NCBI GenBank assembly: GCA_944385945.1
Contig: CALWZD010000003.1
Coordinates: 1 to 56,871, forward strand
Direction: 5' to 3'
Origin: an uncultured Anaerofilum sp.
Lineage (GTDB): Bacteria > Bacillota > Clostridia > Oscillospirales > Ruminococcaceae
DNA: 56,871 bases
This document shows, in pieces, positions 6,963-15,198 of this stretch (the first letter of the stretch is position 1; every line of letters begins with the position of its first letter). The notes under the pieces were generated by a model that had not been told where the DNA came from, did not search any database, and worked only from the letters and a program-made list of their open reading frames with translations. The translations under genes and the position numbers were made by a program.

Positions 6963-8762
6963 TTATACGATGTTCAAATGCAGGCTGCCCTTAAATACAA
7001 TGTTTACTCGCCATAACGTGTCTGGCCAAGCAGCACGCAGACGGGAGTCTGTAATGGGTACAGCTTGGCAGCTGATAGAGCAATCTGAACAAGTGATGCT
7101 GCCCAATGTGCCTACATGAATGACATTCCCCTCAACAGTAGGCTGATGCAGCAGCATCAAAGTGAGCGAAACAGGAGCGGGGTAATCGGTTTCGTCTTGA
7201 ATCTGTAAACCATCTGCCGTTAAAACGCTGCGCCGATGATAGTAGCTTAATCCCTCGATGGGAGGGTATGCAGAAGCAATGTCGGCAGACAGTTCGCTCT
7301 GTGTTTGACCGATCTCATATCGTACATCTCTTGCGCAATATTCGGCACCGGCATTTTGGTCGACCTCTCCAAAACGAGGCAGATTATGCCAACCACTTTG
7401 CATTGTCCAAATTTCATACCGCTGTGGCGAGAAAGTCTTTTTTGTATAGTTTTCTACACCAATATCTACCAAAAACGGCTCGGCATTTTTGTAAAGCGTA
7501 ACACTGCCGGTGTCGTTGTGGTTGTGGCTGTCGTCATTGCAGCCTGCCTTTGCACCCAAAACATAGTCGCCATGCCGTGCGATGAGCAGTTGTGTGCTGG
7601 GCAGAAAGACGGACGGTGTACAGGTGGGCTGTAAGGTGCAGTTGCGCATCTCGTCTTCGCTGAATAGCTGCAACACCGCATAATACAGGTTGATACCACC
7701 CGACAAAAATACATCGTCTAGCATATCGGGATCGGTGTCTTTCAAAAAGTCCTGTGCAGTGAATGCCATCAGAGGCTGGTTGTCCATGCGCTTGGCAAAG
7801 TAGAACTCTCTGCCGCTGCGACGCCCTGCGACCGGCGAGCAATCCGAAAAATTCAAATAATATTTGTCGGCAACGTGAACTTTCAAAATAAAATCTGCCA
7901 TCGCCCGCAGTTTCGGCTGCTGCCAAATCGACTGGAAGGCTTCGGGGGCAAGCGACGAAAGAATATCCAACGCACCAAACAGGCACACCGCTGCGGCACC
8001 GTAATACTGCGCTCCTTCGTCACAGCAGCCGTCGTCGCCATATTGATTTACAAAACAATCCAAGCTATACGCTGCTTTGCGAATCACCGATTTCTGCACC
8101 ACCTCGCCAACAGGCAGCAATGCAGCAGCAACCAAAACATTTTGGGTACACCACGGCGTCCAGTTGTTCATGGGTTCGTCGCCCCGTCCCATCCACCAAA
8201 AATGACAATCAAGGTAGGGCGTAAAGATGCGTTTTTGCATCTCCTGCTCGATGCGTTCGCAGATAAGCGGGCTGACCTCGTCCAGACGAGGTTTCAGCAA
8301 ATAGTAAGTCATAGCGAGCAACGCACCTGTTTCGGCTGCAAACAGGTCGATAACAGGGCGGTTTTGATCCGGCAAAACCTCTTGACGGGAATCACGCACA
8401 TAGGCGTTGTGTGCAGGGATCTGCCAAGCGGTTTCTTCGCAAATCGCCCAAATCAGGTCGACAATGCGGTCTAGAAAACGACCCTTATTTTCGCAGCATT
8501 CTGCCGTTACCAGATGGCACAAAATACGTCGACGCAGAAAGTAGGGCTTTTCATAAATCACACGGTCGCCCTCACGGGAAAATGCAAGATATTGGCTGGC
8601 AGAAAGGAAAGGAATTTCTTTCTTTAGAAAATGTTCGCCCCCTGCAATCACACGCTCACGGGTGGCTGTGGGCAGCTGTTGCCACGCTTGGGGGTTGTCG
8701 GAAGAACAAGGCCGCCAGTGCGAAAGCTGCGCAGGCAGTCGGCTAAGACACTCACAAAACAT
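6963..8762 (-). CDS. Heparinase II/III-family polysaccharide lyase-like protein
   Basis: A 599-aa protein. The N-terminal half is alpha-helical (toroid-type) with NNWTPWCTQNVLVAAALL and QYGDDGCCDEGAQYYGAAA. The C-terminal part is the beta-rich heparinase II/III-like region with LIARHGDYVLGAKAGCNDDSHNHNDTGSVTLY, an Asn/His-rich stretch typical of the family active site. No signal peptide is evident, so it probably works on oligosaccharides in the cytoplasm. The family cleaves uronic-acid polysaccharides by beta-elimination, leaving unsaturated uronates, the substrates of the divergent GH88 enzyme. The ATG at 8762 has AAGGAG eight bases upstream; a GTG nine bases earlier overlaps that SD. Confidence 0.85.
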   Translation of the reverse strand: MFCECLSRLPAQLSHWRPCSSDNPQAWQQLPTATRERVIAGGEHFLKKEIPFLSASQYLAFSREGDRVIYEKPYFLRRRILCHLVTAECCENKGRFLDRIVDLIWAICEETAWQIPAHNAYVRDSRQEVLPDQNRPVIDLFAAETGALLAMTYYLLKPRLDEVSPLICERIEQEMQKRIFTPYLDCHFWWMGRGDEPMNNWTPWCTQNVLVAAALLPVGEVVQKSVIRKAAYSLDCFVNQYGDDGCCDEGAQYYGAAAVCLFGALDILSSLAPEAFQSIWQQPKLRAMADFILKVHVADKYYLNFSDCSPVAGRRSGREFYFAKRMDNQPLMAFTAQDFLKDTDPDMLDDVFLSGGINLYYAVLQLFSEDEMRNCTLQPTCTPSVFLPSTQLLIARHGDYVLGAKAGCNDDSHNHNDTGSVTLYKNAEPFLVDIGVENYTKKTFSPQRYEIWTMQSGWHNLPRFGEVDQNAGAEYCARDVRYEIGQTQSELSADIASAYPPIEGLSYYHRRSVLTADGLQIQDETDYPAPVSLTLMLLHQPTVEGNVIHVGTLGSITCSDCSISCQAVPITDSRLRAAWPDTLWRVNIVFKGSLHLNIV

Positions 8763-8962
8763 AAAAAACACTCCTTAATTATTCAAAACGAATCTTTAAA
8801 AATGCCACGGTACAATGCTTCCAAAATTCTTTGCTGCCTATAAAACTACTCCGAAAAAAGGAAACTGTCAACAAATTTTAATCAAAAAAGCTTGATTTTC
8901 AATAAAAAAATAACAAAAAGATATTTGTGCAAAAGAAAGAGCAAAAATTCCATATCAAACAG

Positions 8963-8991
8963 TTGAAAGCTACGGGGGAAATCGGTAGAAT
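8963..8991 (+). promoter_or_regulatory. Promoter of the GH88-GH2 operon
   Basis: TTGAAA (8963-8968), 17-bp spacer, TAGAAT (8986-8991). On the opposite strand a TTGACA (8866-8871) is placed to serve the divergent heparinase gene. Between them, around 8880-8897, is an inverted repeat AATCAA/TTGATT that could be an operator for a shared regulator; no regulator gene is nearby. Confidence 0.5.
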
Positions 8992-9052
8992 AGGAAACAG
9001 AGAACATAAACGCTGTTTGGACAGCGATCAATCAAAAAGGTAGGAAATACAA

Positions 9053-10216
9053 ATGAAACAGTTTGAAAACCCCGTACTGGATACCCAACAAGCAAATGCT
9101 GCCTTGGATATTGCGTGTGCAATCATCAAACAGAATCTGCCCACCTACACCGATAAGTGTCAGGACCATTCCTGCACCAACGGCATCTACAAAGCCATCG
9201 ACAATGTAGAGTGGACCACCGGCTTCTGGCCCGGCGAGGTTTGGCTGGCTTGGGAACATACCGGCGACGATGCATTCAAAGAGGCTGCACTGCATATGGT
9301 AGACAGCTTTAAAGAGCGTATCGAGAAGAAAATCGAAGTAGATCACCACGACATGGGATTTTTGTACAGCCCCTCCTGCGTAGCTGCCTACAAGCTGACC
9401 GGTTGTGAAAAAGCAAAGGAAGCTGCATTGATGGCTGCCGACCAGCTGGTGAGCCGTTTTCAGGAAAAGGGACAGTTCATTCAGGCATGGGGTGCTTTCG
9501 GCGCAAAAGAAAACTATCGCTACATCATCGACTGCTTGCTCAACCTGCCTTTGCTGTACTGGGCAAGTGAAGTGACCGGCGACCCCAAATATAACGACAT
9601 CGCACATCGCCACATCACCACCTGCCTGAAGTATTCTATCCGTGAGGACGGCAGCACCTACCACACCTTCTTTATGGACCCCGAAACAGGTGCGCCCAGC
9701 CACGGTGCGACCTGCCAGGGCTACAAAGACGACTCCTGCTGGGCACGTGGACAGGCATGGGGCGTATACGGTACTGCAATCAGCTACCGTTACACCAAAA
9801 ACCCCGAGTACATCGAAAAGTTCCGCACCGTTCTGGAATATTACCTCACCCGTCTGCCCGAAGATCTCGTACCCTACTGGGATATGATCTTTATGGACGG
9901 CAACGAGGAGCCTCGTGATTCTTCTTCGGCTGCGATCGTTGCCTGTGGTCTGCTGGAAATGGCAAAATATGTGGACGAGGACGAAGCTGCTCAATACCGC
10001 AAACTGGCAGCACAGATGCTGAAAAGCTTGGCAGACATCTATGCCGTAAAAGAGGGCCCTGTTGGATGCGGTCTGGTCGAGCATGGCACCTACGCTAAAA
10101 AGACTCCCTACAATACCTGTGGCGAGGCAGGCGTAGACGAGTGCGTTTCTTGGGGCGACTACTTCTACATGGAAGCACTGACCCGTCTGGTAAAAGACTG
10201 GAAATTGTACTGGTAA
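9053..10216 (+). CDS. GH88 unsaturated glucuronyl hydrolase
   Basis: A 387-aa (alpha/alpha)6-barrel enzyme. It shows the GH88 hallmarks WTTGFWPGEVWLAW (~54-67), HHDMGFLYSPS with the conserved Asp D100, and YIIDCLLNLPLLYWA with D160. These correspond to the two catalytic Asp of Bacillus UGL (D88/D149). Members hydrate the C4-C5 double bond of oligosaccharides left by polysaccharide lyases, releasing the unsaturated uronate. There is no signal peptide, so it acts in the cytoplasm. It lies between a divergent lyase-family gene and a GH2 gene, which supports a role in uronate-containing glycan breakdown (glycosaminoglycan or plant/mucin-type). Start ATG with AGGTAGG upstream. Confidence 0.92.
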   Translation: MKQFENPVLDTQQANAALDIACAIIKQNLPTYTDKCQDHSCTNGIYKAIDNVEWTTGFWPGEVWLAWEHTGDDAFKEAALHMVDSFKERIEKKIEVDHHDMGFLYSPSCVAAYKLTGCEKAKEAALMAADQLVSRFQEKGQFIQAWGAFGAKENYRYIIDCLLNLPLLYWASEVTGDPKYNDIAHRHITTCLKYSIREDGSTYHTFFMDPETGAPSHGATCQGYKDDSCWARGQAWGVYGTAISYRYTKNPEYIEKFRTVLEYYLTRLPEDLVPYWDMIFMDGNEEPRDSSSAAIVACGLLEMAKYVDEDEAAQYRKLAAQMLKSLADIYAVKEGPVGCGLVEHGTYAKKTPYNTCGEAGVDECVSWGDYFYMEALTRLVKDWKLYW

Positions 10217-10222
10217 AATCAA

Positions 10223-10263
10223 AAAGGCGGCACACACCGATACCTTTCGGCTGTGCTGCCTTT
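10223..10263 (+). terminator. Hairpin after the GH88 gene (weak terminator or processing site)
   Basis: AAAGGCGGCAC pairs with GTGCTGCCTTT, one wobble, no long U tract. It may be a partial terminator separating GH88 from GH2 expression. Confidence 0.5.
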
Positions 10264-10269
10264 GAACCG

Positions 10270-10328
10270 ATAGCGAAATAGTCACCGTTCACGGATTTTT
10301 AAGGCGTGTTCGGCTGCTATTTCGCTAT
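10270..10328. repeat. 12-bp inverted repeat in front of the GH2 gene
   Basis: ATAGCGAAATAG (10270-10281) and its exact complement CTATTTCGCTAT (10317-10328), 35 bp apart, just upstream of the GH2 ribosome-binding site. It could be a looped operator or an RNA stem closing a small leader domain. Confidence 0.6.
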
Positions 10329-10364
10329 TTGCAGTTTATCCAAACAAAAGAGGAGATGATTGAT

Positions 10365-13337
10365 ATGAACTTTAACCCTGCATGGCGTGCAGACCCCACC
10401 GTGTTCCAAGTGAACCGCTTGCCTGCACATTCTTCCCATCGCTGCACAGCATTGGGAGGGGAAACTTTTGAAAAAAAATTGGACGGGAATTGGAAGTTCC
10501 ACTACGCAGTAGTACCTGCTGATGTACCTGCCGATTTTTCGAAGCCGTCTTGTGATATAACCGAATGGGATGACATTGTGGTTCCCGGTTTTATCCAGCT
10601 GCAAGGGGATGGAAAATACGGTGTTCCCCATTACGTCAACACCATGTACCCTTGGGATGGACATGAAGACCTGAAACCCGGTGAGTTGCCCACACGGTAT
10701 GACCCCGTTGGTACCTATGCATTGGATTTTACCGTTCCCGCCGGTTGGGATAATGTACAGATCCGATTCGACGGTGCCGACAGCGCACTGGCGGTATGGT
10801 GTAACGGGGAATTTGTGGGCTATGGCGAAGATACCTTTACCCCCTCGGAATTTGACCTGACCCCCTGTATCAAAGAGGGCAAGAATCGCCTGACCGTGCA
10901 GGTATTCCGTTTTTGCACAGGCAGTTGGTTGGAAGATCAGGATTTCTGGCGGTTCTCCGGTTTGTTCCGCAGCGTTTGGTTGGTGACGACACCCCGCATC
11001 CATGTACAGGATCTGGAAACAAAAGCACTTTTGAATGACGATTTTTCTCACGGAACATTGCAGGCAAACTGCACCATGAAAACCGAGGGCGAATACACCC
11101 TGCGCCTTTCGGCATTTGGCAAAACCGTGAAAAAGACCTTTGCAGCAACCGACAAAAAGGCTGTGCTGGAACTGGAGATCGAACAGCCTGCTTTGTGGAG
11201 CGCAGAGCATCCCAATCTGTATCCTTATACCATTGAAGTAGAAGATACGGACGGCTGTGTCGAAGTAGTATCTGCAAAAGCCGGTTTCCGTCGGTTCGAA
11301 CTGAAAGACGGTTTGATGATGCTCAACGGCAAGCGCATCGTTTTCAAAGGCGCAAACCGCCACGAATGGAACTGCCGTACCGGTCGTACCGTTACAATGG
11401 AAGATATGATCTGGGACGTGGAAAACATGAAACGTCACAACATGAATGCTGTGCGTACGAGCCATTATCCCAATCGGGTCGAGTTCTATGACTTGTGTGA
11501 TGAGTACGGCTTGTATGTCATCGACGAAACCAATCTGGAAACCCACGGTACATGGCAAAATTGCAAAGGACTTACTCCCGAAATCGCAGTTCCCAGCGAT
11601 CGTCCGGAGTGGTTGGAGGCAGTGCTCGACCGTGCAAAAAGTATGCTGGAACGTGATAAAAACCATCCCAGCATTTTGATGTGGAGCTGTGGCAACGAGA
11701 GCTTCGGCGGTAAGGATATTTGGGAGATGAGCGAATATTTCCGCCACCGTGACAGCAGCCGATTGGTACACTACGAGGGCATCAAAAACGACCGTCGTTA
11801 TCCCGCTACTTCCGATATGGAAAGCCAGATGTACACCTGTGTAGCCGACATTAAAACATTCTTGGAAAACAACCCCGAAAAACCGTTCATGCTGTGTGAG
11901 TACAGCCATGCAATGGGCAACAGCAACGGCGCATTGGACTACTATACCGACCTTGCATGGCAGGAGCCTCGCTATCAAGGCGGATTTATTTGGGACTACA
12001 TCGACCAAGGTTTGCTGAAAAAAAGCCCTGACGGAAAAGACTACCTTGCCTACGGTGGAGATTATGGCGATGCACCCGCCGATTACAACTTCTGCGTGAA
12101 CGGTTTGGTCTATGCCGACCGCAAAAACAGCCCCAAAATGCAGGAGGTAAAGGCTTGCTATCAGGACTTTGTGCTGGACATCAGCGAAGATGGTCTTACC
12201 ATCACCAATCACAGCTTGTTTACCGACCTTTCGGGCTACGATCTGGTCGTTCGTCTATACGAAAACGGCTGGTTGGAGAGCGAACAGTATCTCGATGATG
12301 TGCAGGTGCTGCCCGGTGAAAGCGTCACCTTGCCGCTGCCTTTCGAAATTCCCGAAACAGGCGAACATATCAACATCGACGCAGCCCTTTTGTTGAAAAA
12401 CGATACCCGTTGGGCAGAAAAAGGATACGAGGTTGCATTTGGACAAATGGTTCTCCATCGGGACACCGAATTGACAGAAAGCAGCATGAAAGTACAGCTG
12501 ATCGAGGGTACTTATAACTACGGAATGCAGGGCAACGATTTTTCCATCCACTTCGATCGCTCCAGTGGTGCGCTCGTTTCCTACCTGACGGGCGGAAAGC
12601 AGTGGATCCGTCAGCCGGTCGAACTGAACTTCTGGCGAGCTTCTACCGATAACGACCGTGGCTGCAAAATGCCCCATGAGTACGCAAGTTGGGCAGTAGC
12701 AGGGATGTTTGCCCGTTGCACAGGCACCGTTGCCGAGCAGCGTGGAAATCAGGCAGCACTCACTGCGACTTATGCGCTGGCAGGTCGCCCCGAAACAGAC
12801 ACCGTAACCGTAGAATACCTTGCAGACGGAAGCGGACGACTGGACGTTACCCTGACATGGAACGGTGAAAAAACCACTATGCCCGAGTTTGGTATGATGC
12901 TGATGCTGGACGCACAAAATGCCGAGGTCGATTATTTCGGCAACGGCCCGTTGGAGTGTACCGTAGACCGCAGTGCCGGCGCACGTCTGGGACGGTTCGG
13001 CTATTCGGTAAACGAAAACGTGTCGGAATACGTCATTCCGCAGGAATGTGGTGGGCGCACCGAGGTGTATGAAGCAAATCTGACCGAGGGAGAAAACGGT
13101 TTGACCTTCTTGGCAGAGGGGATGCATTTTTCTGCTCTGCCCTATACACCGCTCGAGTTGGAAAATGCACGCCATGTATACGACCTGCCTGCTTCGGTAA
13201 AAGCCGTTGTACGCTGTGCAATGGGGCAAATGGGCGTTGGAGGCGACAACAGTTGGGGTGCAAAAACGCATCCCGAACACCTCTTGTGGCTTGCAAAAGG
13301 ACAAAGTTTCCGCTTTAGCATGATGCCCAGCAAATAA
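10365..13337 (+). CDS. GH2 beta-galactosidase, long LacZ type
   Basis: A 990-aa enzyme with the full LacZ order: N-terminal sugar-binding jelly roll, Ig-like domain (~190-310), TIM barrel (~315-610), linker, and C-terminal Bgal_small_N domain (WRASTDNDRG to the end). The acid/base Glu is E445 in WSCGNESFGG and the nucleophile E512 in CEYSHAMGNS. Hydrolysis of beta-galactosides is expected, but GH2 also includes beta-glucuronidases, and the GH88/heparinase context leaves the true substrate open. No signal peptide. The start at 10365 has AGAGGAG nine bases upstream; the frame runs open further upstream but without an SD. Confidence 0.9.
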   Translation: MNFNPAWRADPTVFQVNRLPAHSSHRCTALGGETFEKKLDGNWKFHYAVVPADVPADFSKPSCDITEWDDIVVPGFIQLQGDGKYGVPHYVNTMYPWDGHEDLKPGELPTRYDPVGTYALDFTVPAGWDNVQIRFDGADSALAVWCNGEFVGYGEDTFTPSEFDLTPCIKEGKNRLTVQVFRFCTGSWLEDQDFWRFSGLFRSVWLVTTPRIHVQDLETKALLNDDFSHGTLQANCTMKTEGEYTLRLSAFGKTVKKTFAATDKKAVLELEIEQPALWSAEHPNLYPYTIEVEDTDGCVEVVSAKAGFRRFELKDGLMMLNGKRIVFKGANRHEWNCRTGRTVTMEDMIWDVENMKRHNMNAVRTSHYPNRVEFYDLCDEYGLYVIDETNLETHGTWQNCKGLTPEIAVPSDRPEWLEAVLDRAKSMLERDKNHPSILMWSCGNESFGGKDIWEMSEYFRHRDSSRLVHYEGIKNDRRYPATSDMESQMYTCVADIKTFLENNPEKPFMLCEYSHAMGNSNGALDYYTDLAWQEPRYQGGFIWDYIDQGLLKKSPDGKDYLAYGGDYGDAPADYNFCVNGLVYADRKNSPKMQEVKACYQDFVLDISEDGLTITNHSLFTDLSGYDLVVRLYENGWLESEQYLDDVQVLPGESVTLPLPFEIPETGEHINIDAALLLKNDTRWAEKGYEVAFGQMVLHRDTELTESSMKVQLIEGTYNYGMQGNDFSIHFDRSSGALVSYLTGGKQWIRQPVELNFWRASTDNDRGCKMPHEYASWAVAGMFARCTGTVAEQRGNQAALTATYALAGRPETDTVTVEYLADGSGRLDVTLTWNGEKTTMPEFGMMLMLDAQNAEVDYFGNGPLECTVDRSAGARLGRFGYSVNENVSEYVIPQECGGRTEVYEANLTEGENGLTFLAEGMHFSALPYTPLELENARHVYDLPASVKAVVRCAMGQMGVGGDNSWGAKTHPEHLLWLAKGQSFRFSMMPSK

Positions 13338-13360
13338 ATTTTTATCTACATACAACAGCA

Positions 13361-13391
13361 AAGGGCAGGTCGTTTCGACCTGCCCTTTTTT
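13361..13391 (+). terminator. Intrinsic terminator of the GH2 gene
   Basis: AAGGGCAGGTCG, loop TTT, CGACCTGCCCTT and a U run to 13391. Confidence 0.9.
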
Positions 13392-13406
13392 GGTAAAAGT
13401 TTTCGT

Positions 13407-13698
13407 CAACCTTTTTCAAAAGGTTGGGTTTTGGCGCACCTTTTCTCAAAAGGTGCATACTCCTTGGTTATTACAAATTTCCCAGCAGTGCGTAACGGCT
13501 GTCGCCTTCGCTGCAAATGGTCATTGCGCAAGCTGCTTCTGCCAAAATACGGAACAATTTCTGATTCATCATTTACTCCACCTTTCTCGTTTCCCATACG
13601 ACCGTGTCGTATCTTCGCTGCCAGCCAACTGTTGGCTGCGCGGTTTTATCCCTGCACAATGCGGTCGTGTTCGCATCTGTGCTGTTCCCCTTGGAACA
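13407..13698 (-). ncRNA. Hairpin-rich ~290-nt transcript of unknown class, carrying a 33-aa ORF
   Basis: From the predicted start (~13698) the minus strand shows tandem perfect or near-perfect hairpins: 13683-13698 (TGTTCC/GGAACA), 13654-13682 (GCACAGATGCG/CGCATTGTGC), 13622-13638 (CAGCCAAC/GTTGGCTG) and 13596-13612 (ATACGAC/GTCGTAT). Then come an SD and a 33-aa ORF, then two more hairpins, 13436-13456 (GCACCTTTT/AAAAGGTGC) and 13407-13426 (CAACCTTTT/AAAAGGTTG). A consensus promoter directs it. The 5' end falling exactly on a hairpin is typical of stable small RNAs. I do not recognise the family. Confidence 0.5.
13471..13572 (-). CDS. 33-aa micro-ORF, unknown function
   Basis: ATG-ATG start with AGGTGGAG four to seven bases upstream, 33 codons, TAA stop. 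The product begins MMNQKLFRILAEAACAMTI and ends YALLGNL. It has a basic N-terminus, a short Ala-rich apolar middle with two Cys, and a polar end. It is too short and not hydrophobic enough for a clear membrane span. Codons are ordinary for this genome. It lies inside the hairpin-rich transcript 13407-13698. It could be a real microprotein, a leader peptide, or incidental to an RNA gene. A competing 63-codon frame (13406-13597) starts inside a hairpin and is less likely. Confidence 0.4.
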   Translation of the reverse strand: MMNQKLFRILAEAACAMTICSEGDSRYALLGNL

Positions 13699-13703
13699 TC
13701 TTC

Positions 13704-13732
13704 ATTATACACTATCATCTTGCACAAGTCAA
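13704..13732 (-). promoter_or_regulatory. Strong promoter of the hairpin-rich transcript
   Basis: Minus strand TTGACT (13727-13732), 17-bp spacer, TATAAT (13704-13709); start expected near 13697. Confidence 0.8.
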
Positions 13733-13795
13733 TAGTATTTTTATTGTGCGATTAAACGAAAAATAAAGCATAGGGTACAAAAATCACATACAATT

Positions 13796-13823
13796 ATTAT
13801 ACAAGTTGACTATTAAATAACAA
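13796..13823 (-). promoter_or_regulatory. Possible second upstream promoter
   Basis: Minus strand TTGTTA (13818-13823), 16-bp spacer, TATAAT (13796-13801), immediately after the terminator of the upstream operon, reading toward the same transcript. Confidence 0.5.
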
Positions 13824-13851
13824 TCGCCCCGCATATTGAAGGCGGGGCGAT
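13823..13851 (-). terminator. Terminator of the 15027-13860 operon
   Basis: ATCGCCCCGC / GCGGGGCGAT stem with a 9-nt loop, 9 bp past the stop codon of the membrane-protein gene. In the minus direction it is followed by TTGTTATTT. Confidence 0.7.
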
Positions 13852-13859
13852 CAAAAAAA

Positions 13860-14465
13860 TCAATCTTCGGGTGGTTGTTCATTTGAGGGGGAGTCATTTT
13901 CCGAATTTTTACCGATAGAGTTTGCCGCCTGCAAAAGACGCTCGAAAAAAGCATCGGCGCTGTACCACCCGTAAAGTAAACCAATGCCGGAAATAAACAG
14001 CAACATGCCCACGATACGAATGGAATTTATAAAGTTCACAAAGGGTGAAAGCAATAAAAGCACACCCAAACATATGTACACAATACTGCCGCAAAAAGCA
14101 AGCCGCCAAGGCAACGAAAGCAGACGCTTTTTTTGCGACATATAACAACGGAACCCACCCCAGAGCAATGCCCATATACCACAGCATAGGCAAAAAAACA
14201 GCAGGCTGACATAATTGTTTAGCAGAAATGTGACCCCCGTAGCAAGGGTAGCCAATCCGGCAAGCCAACCAAAGCAGGGGAAAAGCCCAGCTCGATGGTG
14301 GAAAAAATAGAAAAACAGCTGGGCAACTCCCGCACACACAAACCCTGCGCCCATGATTTTAGGCAAAAAGCTTAGGGCTTCACCAGACCAAAACAGGCAC
14401 ATGGTTCCGGCACAAATCAGCACGATGGCTGAAGCCGCAAGAAGGAATAACCAGCGGTTTTTCAT
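13860..14465 (-). CDS. DUF308/HdeD-like membrane protein
   Basis: 201 aa with about six hydrophobic segments arranged as paired helices (LFLLAASAIVLICAGTMCLF, VGMLLFISGIGLLYGWYSA and others), as in the HdeD/DUF308 group of small membrane proteins of unclear role. A hydrophilic acidic tail (NSENDSPSNEQPPED) closes the chain. The start at 14465 has GAGGAGG six bases upstream; the frame is open further upstream only because it runs antiparallel through the preceding gene. The stop codon of the lipoprotein gene overlaps the SD region, so the two form an operon. Confidence 0.65.
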   Translation of the reverse strand: MKNRWLFLLAASAIVLICAGTMCLFWSGEALSFLPKIMGAGFVCAGVAQLFFYFFHHRAGLFPCFGWLAGLATLATGVTFLLNNYVSLLFFCLCCGIWALLWGGFRCYMSQKKRLLSLPWRLAFCGSIVYICLGVLLLLSPFVNFINSIRIVGMLLFISGIGLLYGWYSADAFFERLLQAANSIGKNSENDSPSNEQPPED

Positions 14466-14466
14466 G

Positions 14467-15027
14467 TTATTCCTCCTCTGTCGCCGACGAAGAAGAAGCG
14501 GTGTATGCAACGATAGGGGATACATTAAAGCTGCCGGTGCAGCTTGTAGTCGCACCACTGAATGCGATCGAGATACGATATTTGCTGGTGGTATCTAAGC
14601 CGGTAAAAGTACCGGTAGCCGTTTCGCCGTCCGTGCGGAAATAAAGTGTTTTCACCCATTCGGTTCCGGTTTCGGTACGTCGCCACAAGTTGATGCGGAA
14701 CTGTTCCAGAACGCCGTCGGTCGTGCCGTTGGCGGTAACGGTAAGCGTATCCGAAGATGGATAGAAGTAATCGGTGCTTTTGCTTGCCGGCACCTGTGTG
14801 AAACTGCCACACAGCGTGGTGTCCATCAACACGGTTTCAATCGTATTTTTGGAACCGGTCGGAGTAAAGCCCTCGGGAAAAGAAACGGTTCCACCTGCTT
14901 CGCAATAGGTGTAGCTGGCTTCTTCTTCGATCTCGTCCAATCGCTTGATCAATCCGCAAGCGGAAAACATACCCAACAGCAGACATATGGTCAGCGTAAA
15001 TGCGGCTGCTCGAATCAATCGTTTCAT
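14467..15027 (-). CDS. Secreted lipoprotein, unknown function
   Basis: 186 aa with a lipoprotein signal (MKRLIRAAAFTLTICLLLGMFSAC, lipobox FSAC, C24). The mature part is Thr/Ser-rich and beta-strand-like (TDYFYPSSDTLTVTANGTT, TGTFTGLDTTSKYRISIAF), perhaps a single Ig- or fibronectin-like fold, ending in a Ser/Glu tail. No enzymatic motif is seen. It is the first gene of a two-gene operon with the DUF308-like membrane protein. Confidence 0.7.
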   Translation of the reverse strand: MKRLIRAAAFTLTICLLLGMFSACGLIKRLDEIEEEASYTYCEAGGTVSFPEGFTPTGSKNTIETVLMDTTLCGSFTQVPASKSTDYFYPSSDTLTVTANGTTDGVLEQFRINLWRRTETGTEWVKTLYFRTDGETATGTFTGLDTTSKYRISIAFSGATTSCTGSFNVSPIVAYTASSSSATEEE

Positions 15028-15134
15028 TGTTTGTCCTCCAAATGGAAAATCTTTGTTAATTTATGGGGTTTGCTTTGACATTTTTTTAAACCTCGGTTAA
15101 AATGGTCTTGTAGCAAGGTTTCCCCTTGTACCAT

Positions 15135-15163
15135 ATTATAAACCACAATCGCTTGCTGTACAA
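15135..15163 (-). promoter_or_regulatory. Promoter of the lipoprotein operon
   Basis: Minus strand TTGTAC (15158-15163), 17-bp spacer, TATAAT (15135-15140). Confidence 0.7.
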
Positions 15164-15198
15164 GCAGCAGAAATGTTAGGAGTTGGAAATAAGAAAAG

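Noticed and set aside
10317..12212. 631-codon ORF antisense to the GH2 gene
   Set aside because: Mirror of the GH2 codon pattern; the sense gene has the SD, promoter and catalytic motifs.
13406..13597. 63-codon ORF overlapping the hairpin-rich transcript
   Set aside because: Starts inside a hairpin arm without an SD and reads through both 3' hairpins; the 33-codon frame with a proper SD is preferred.
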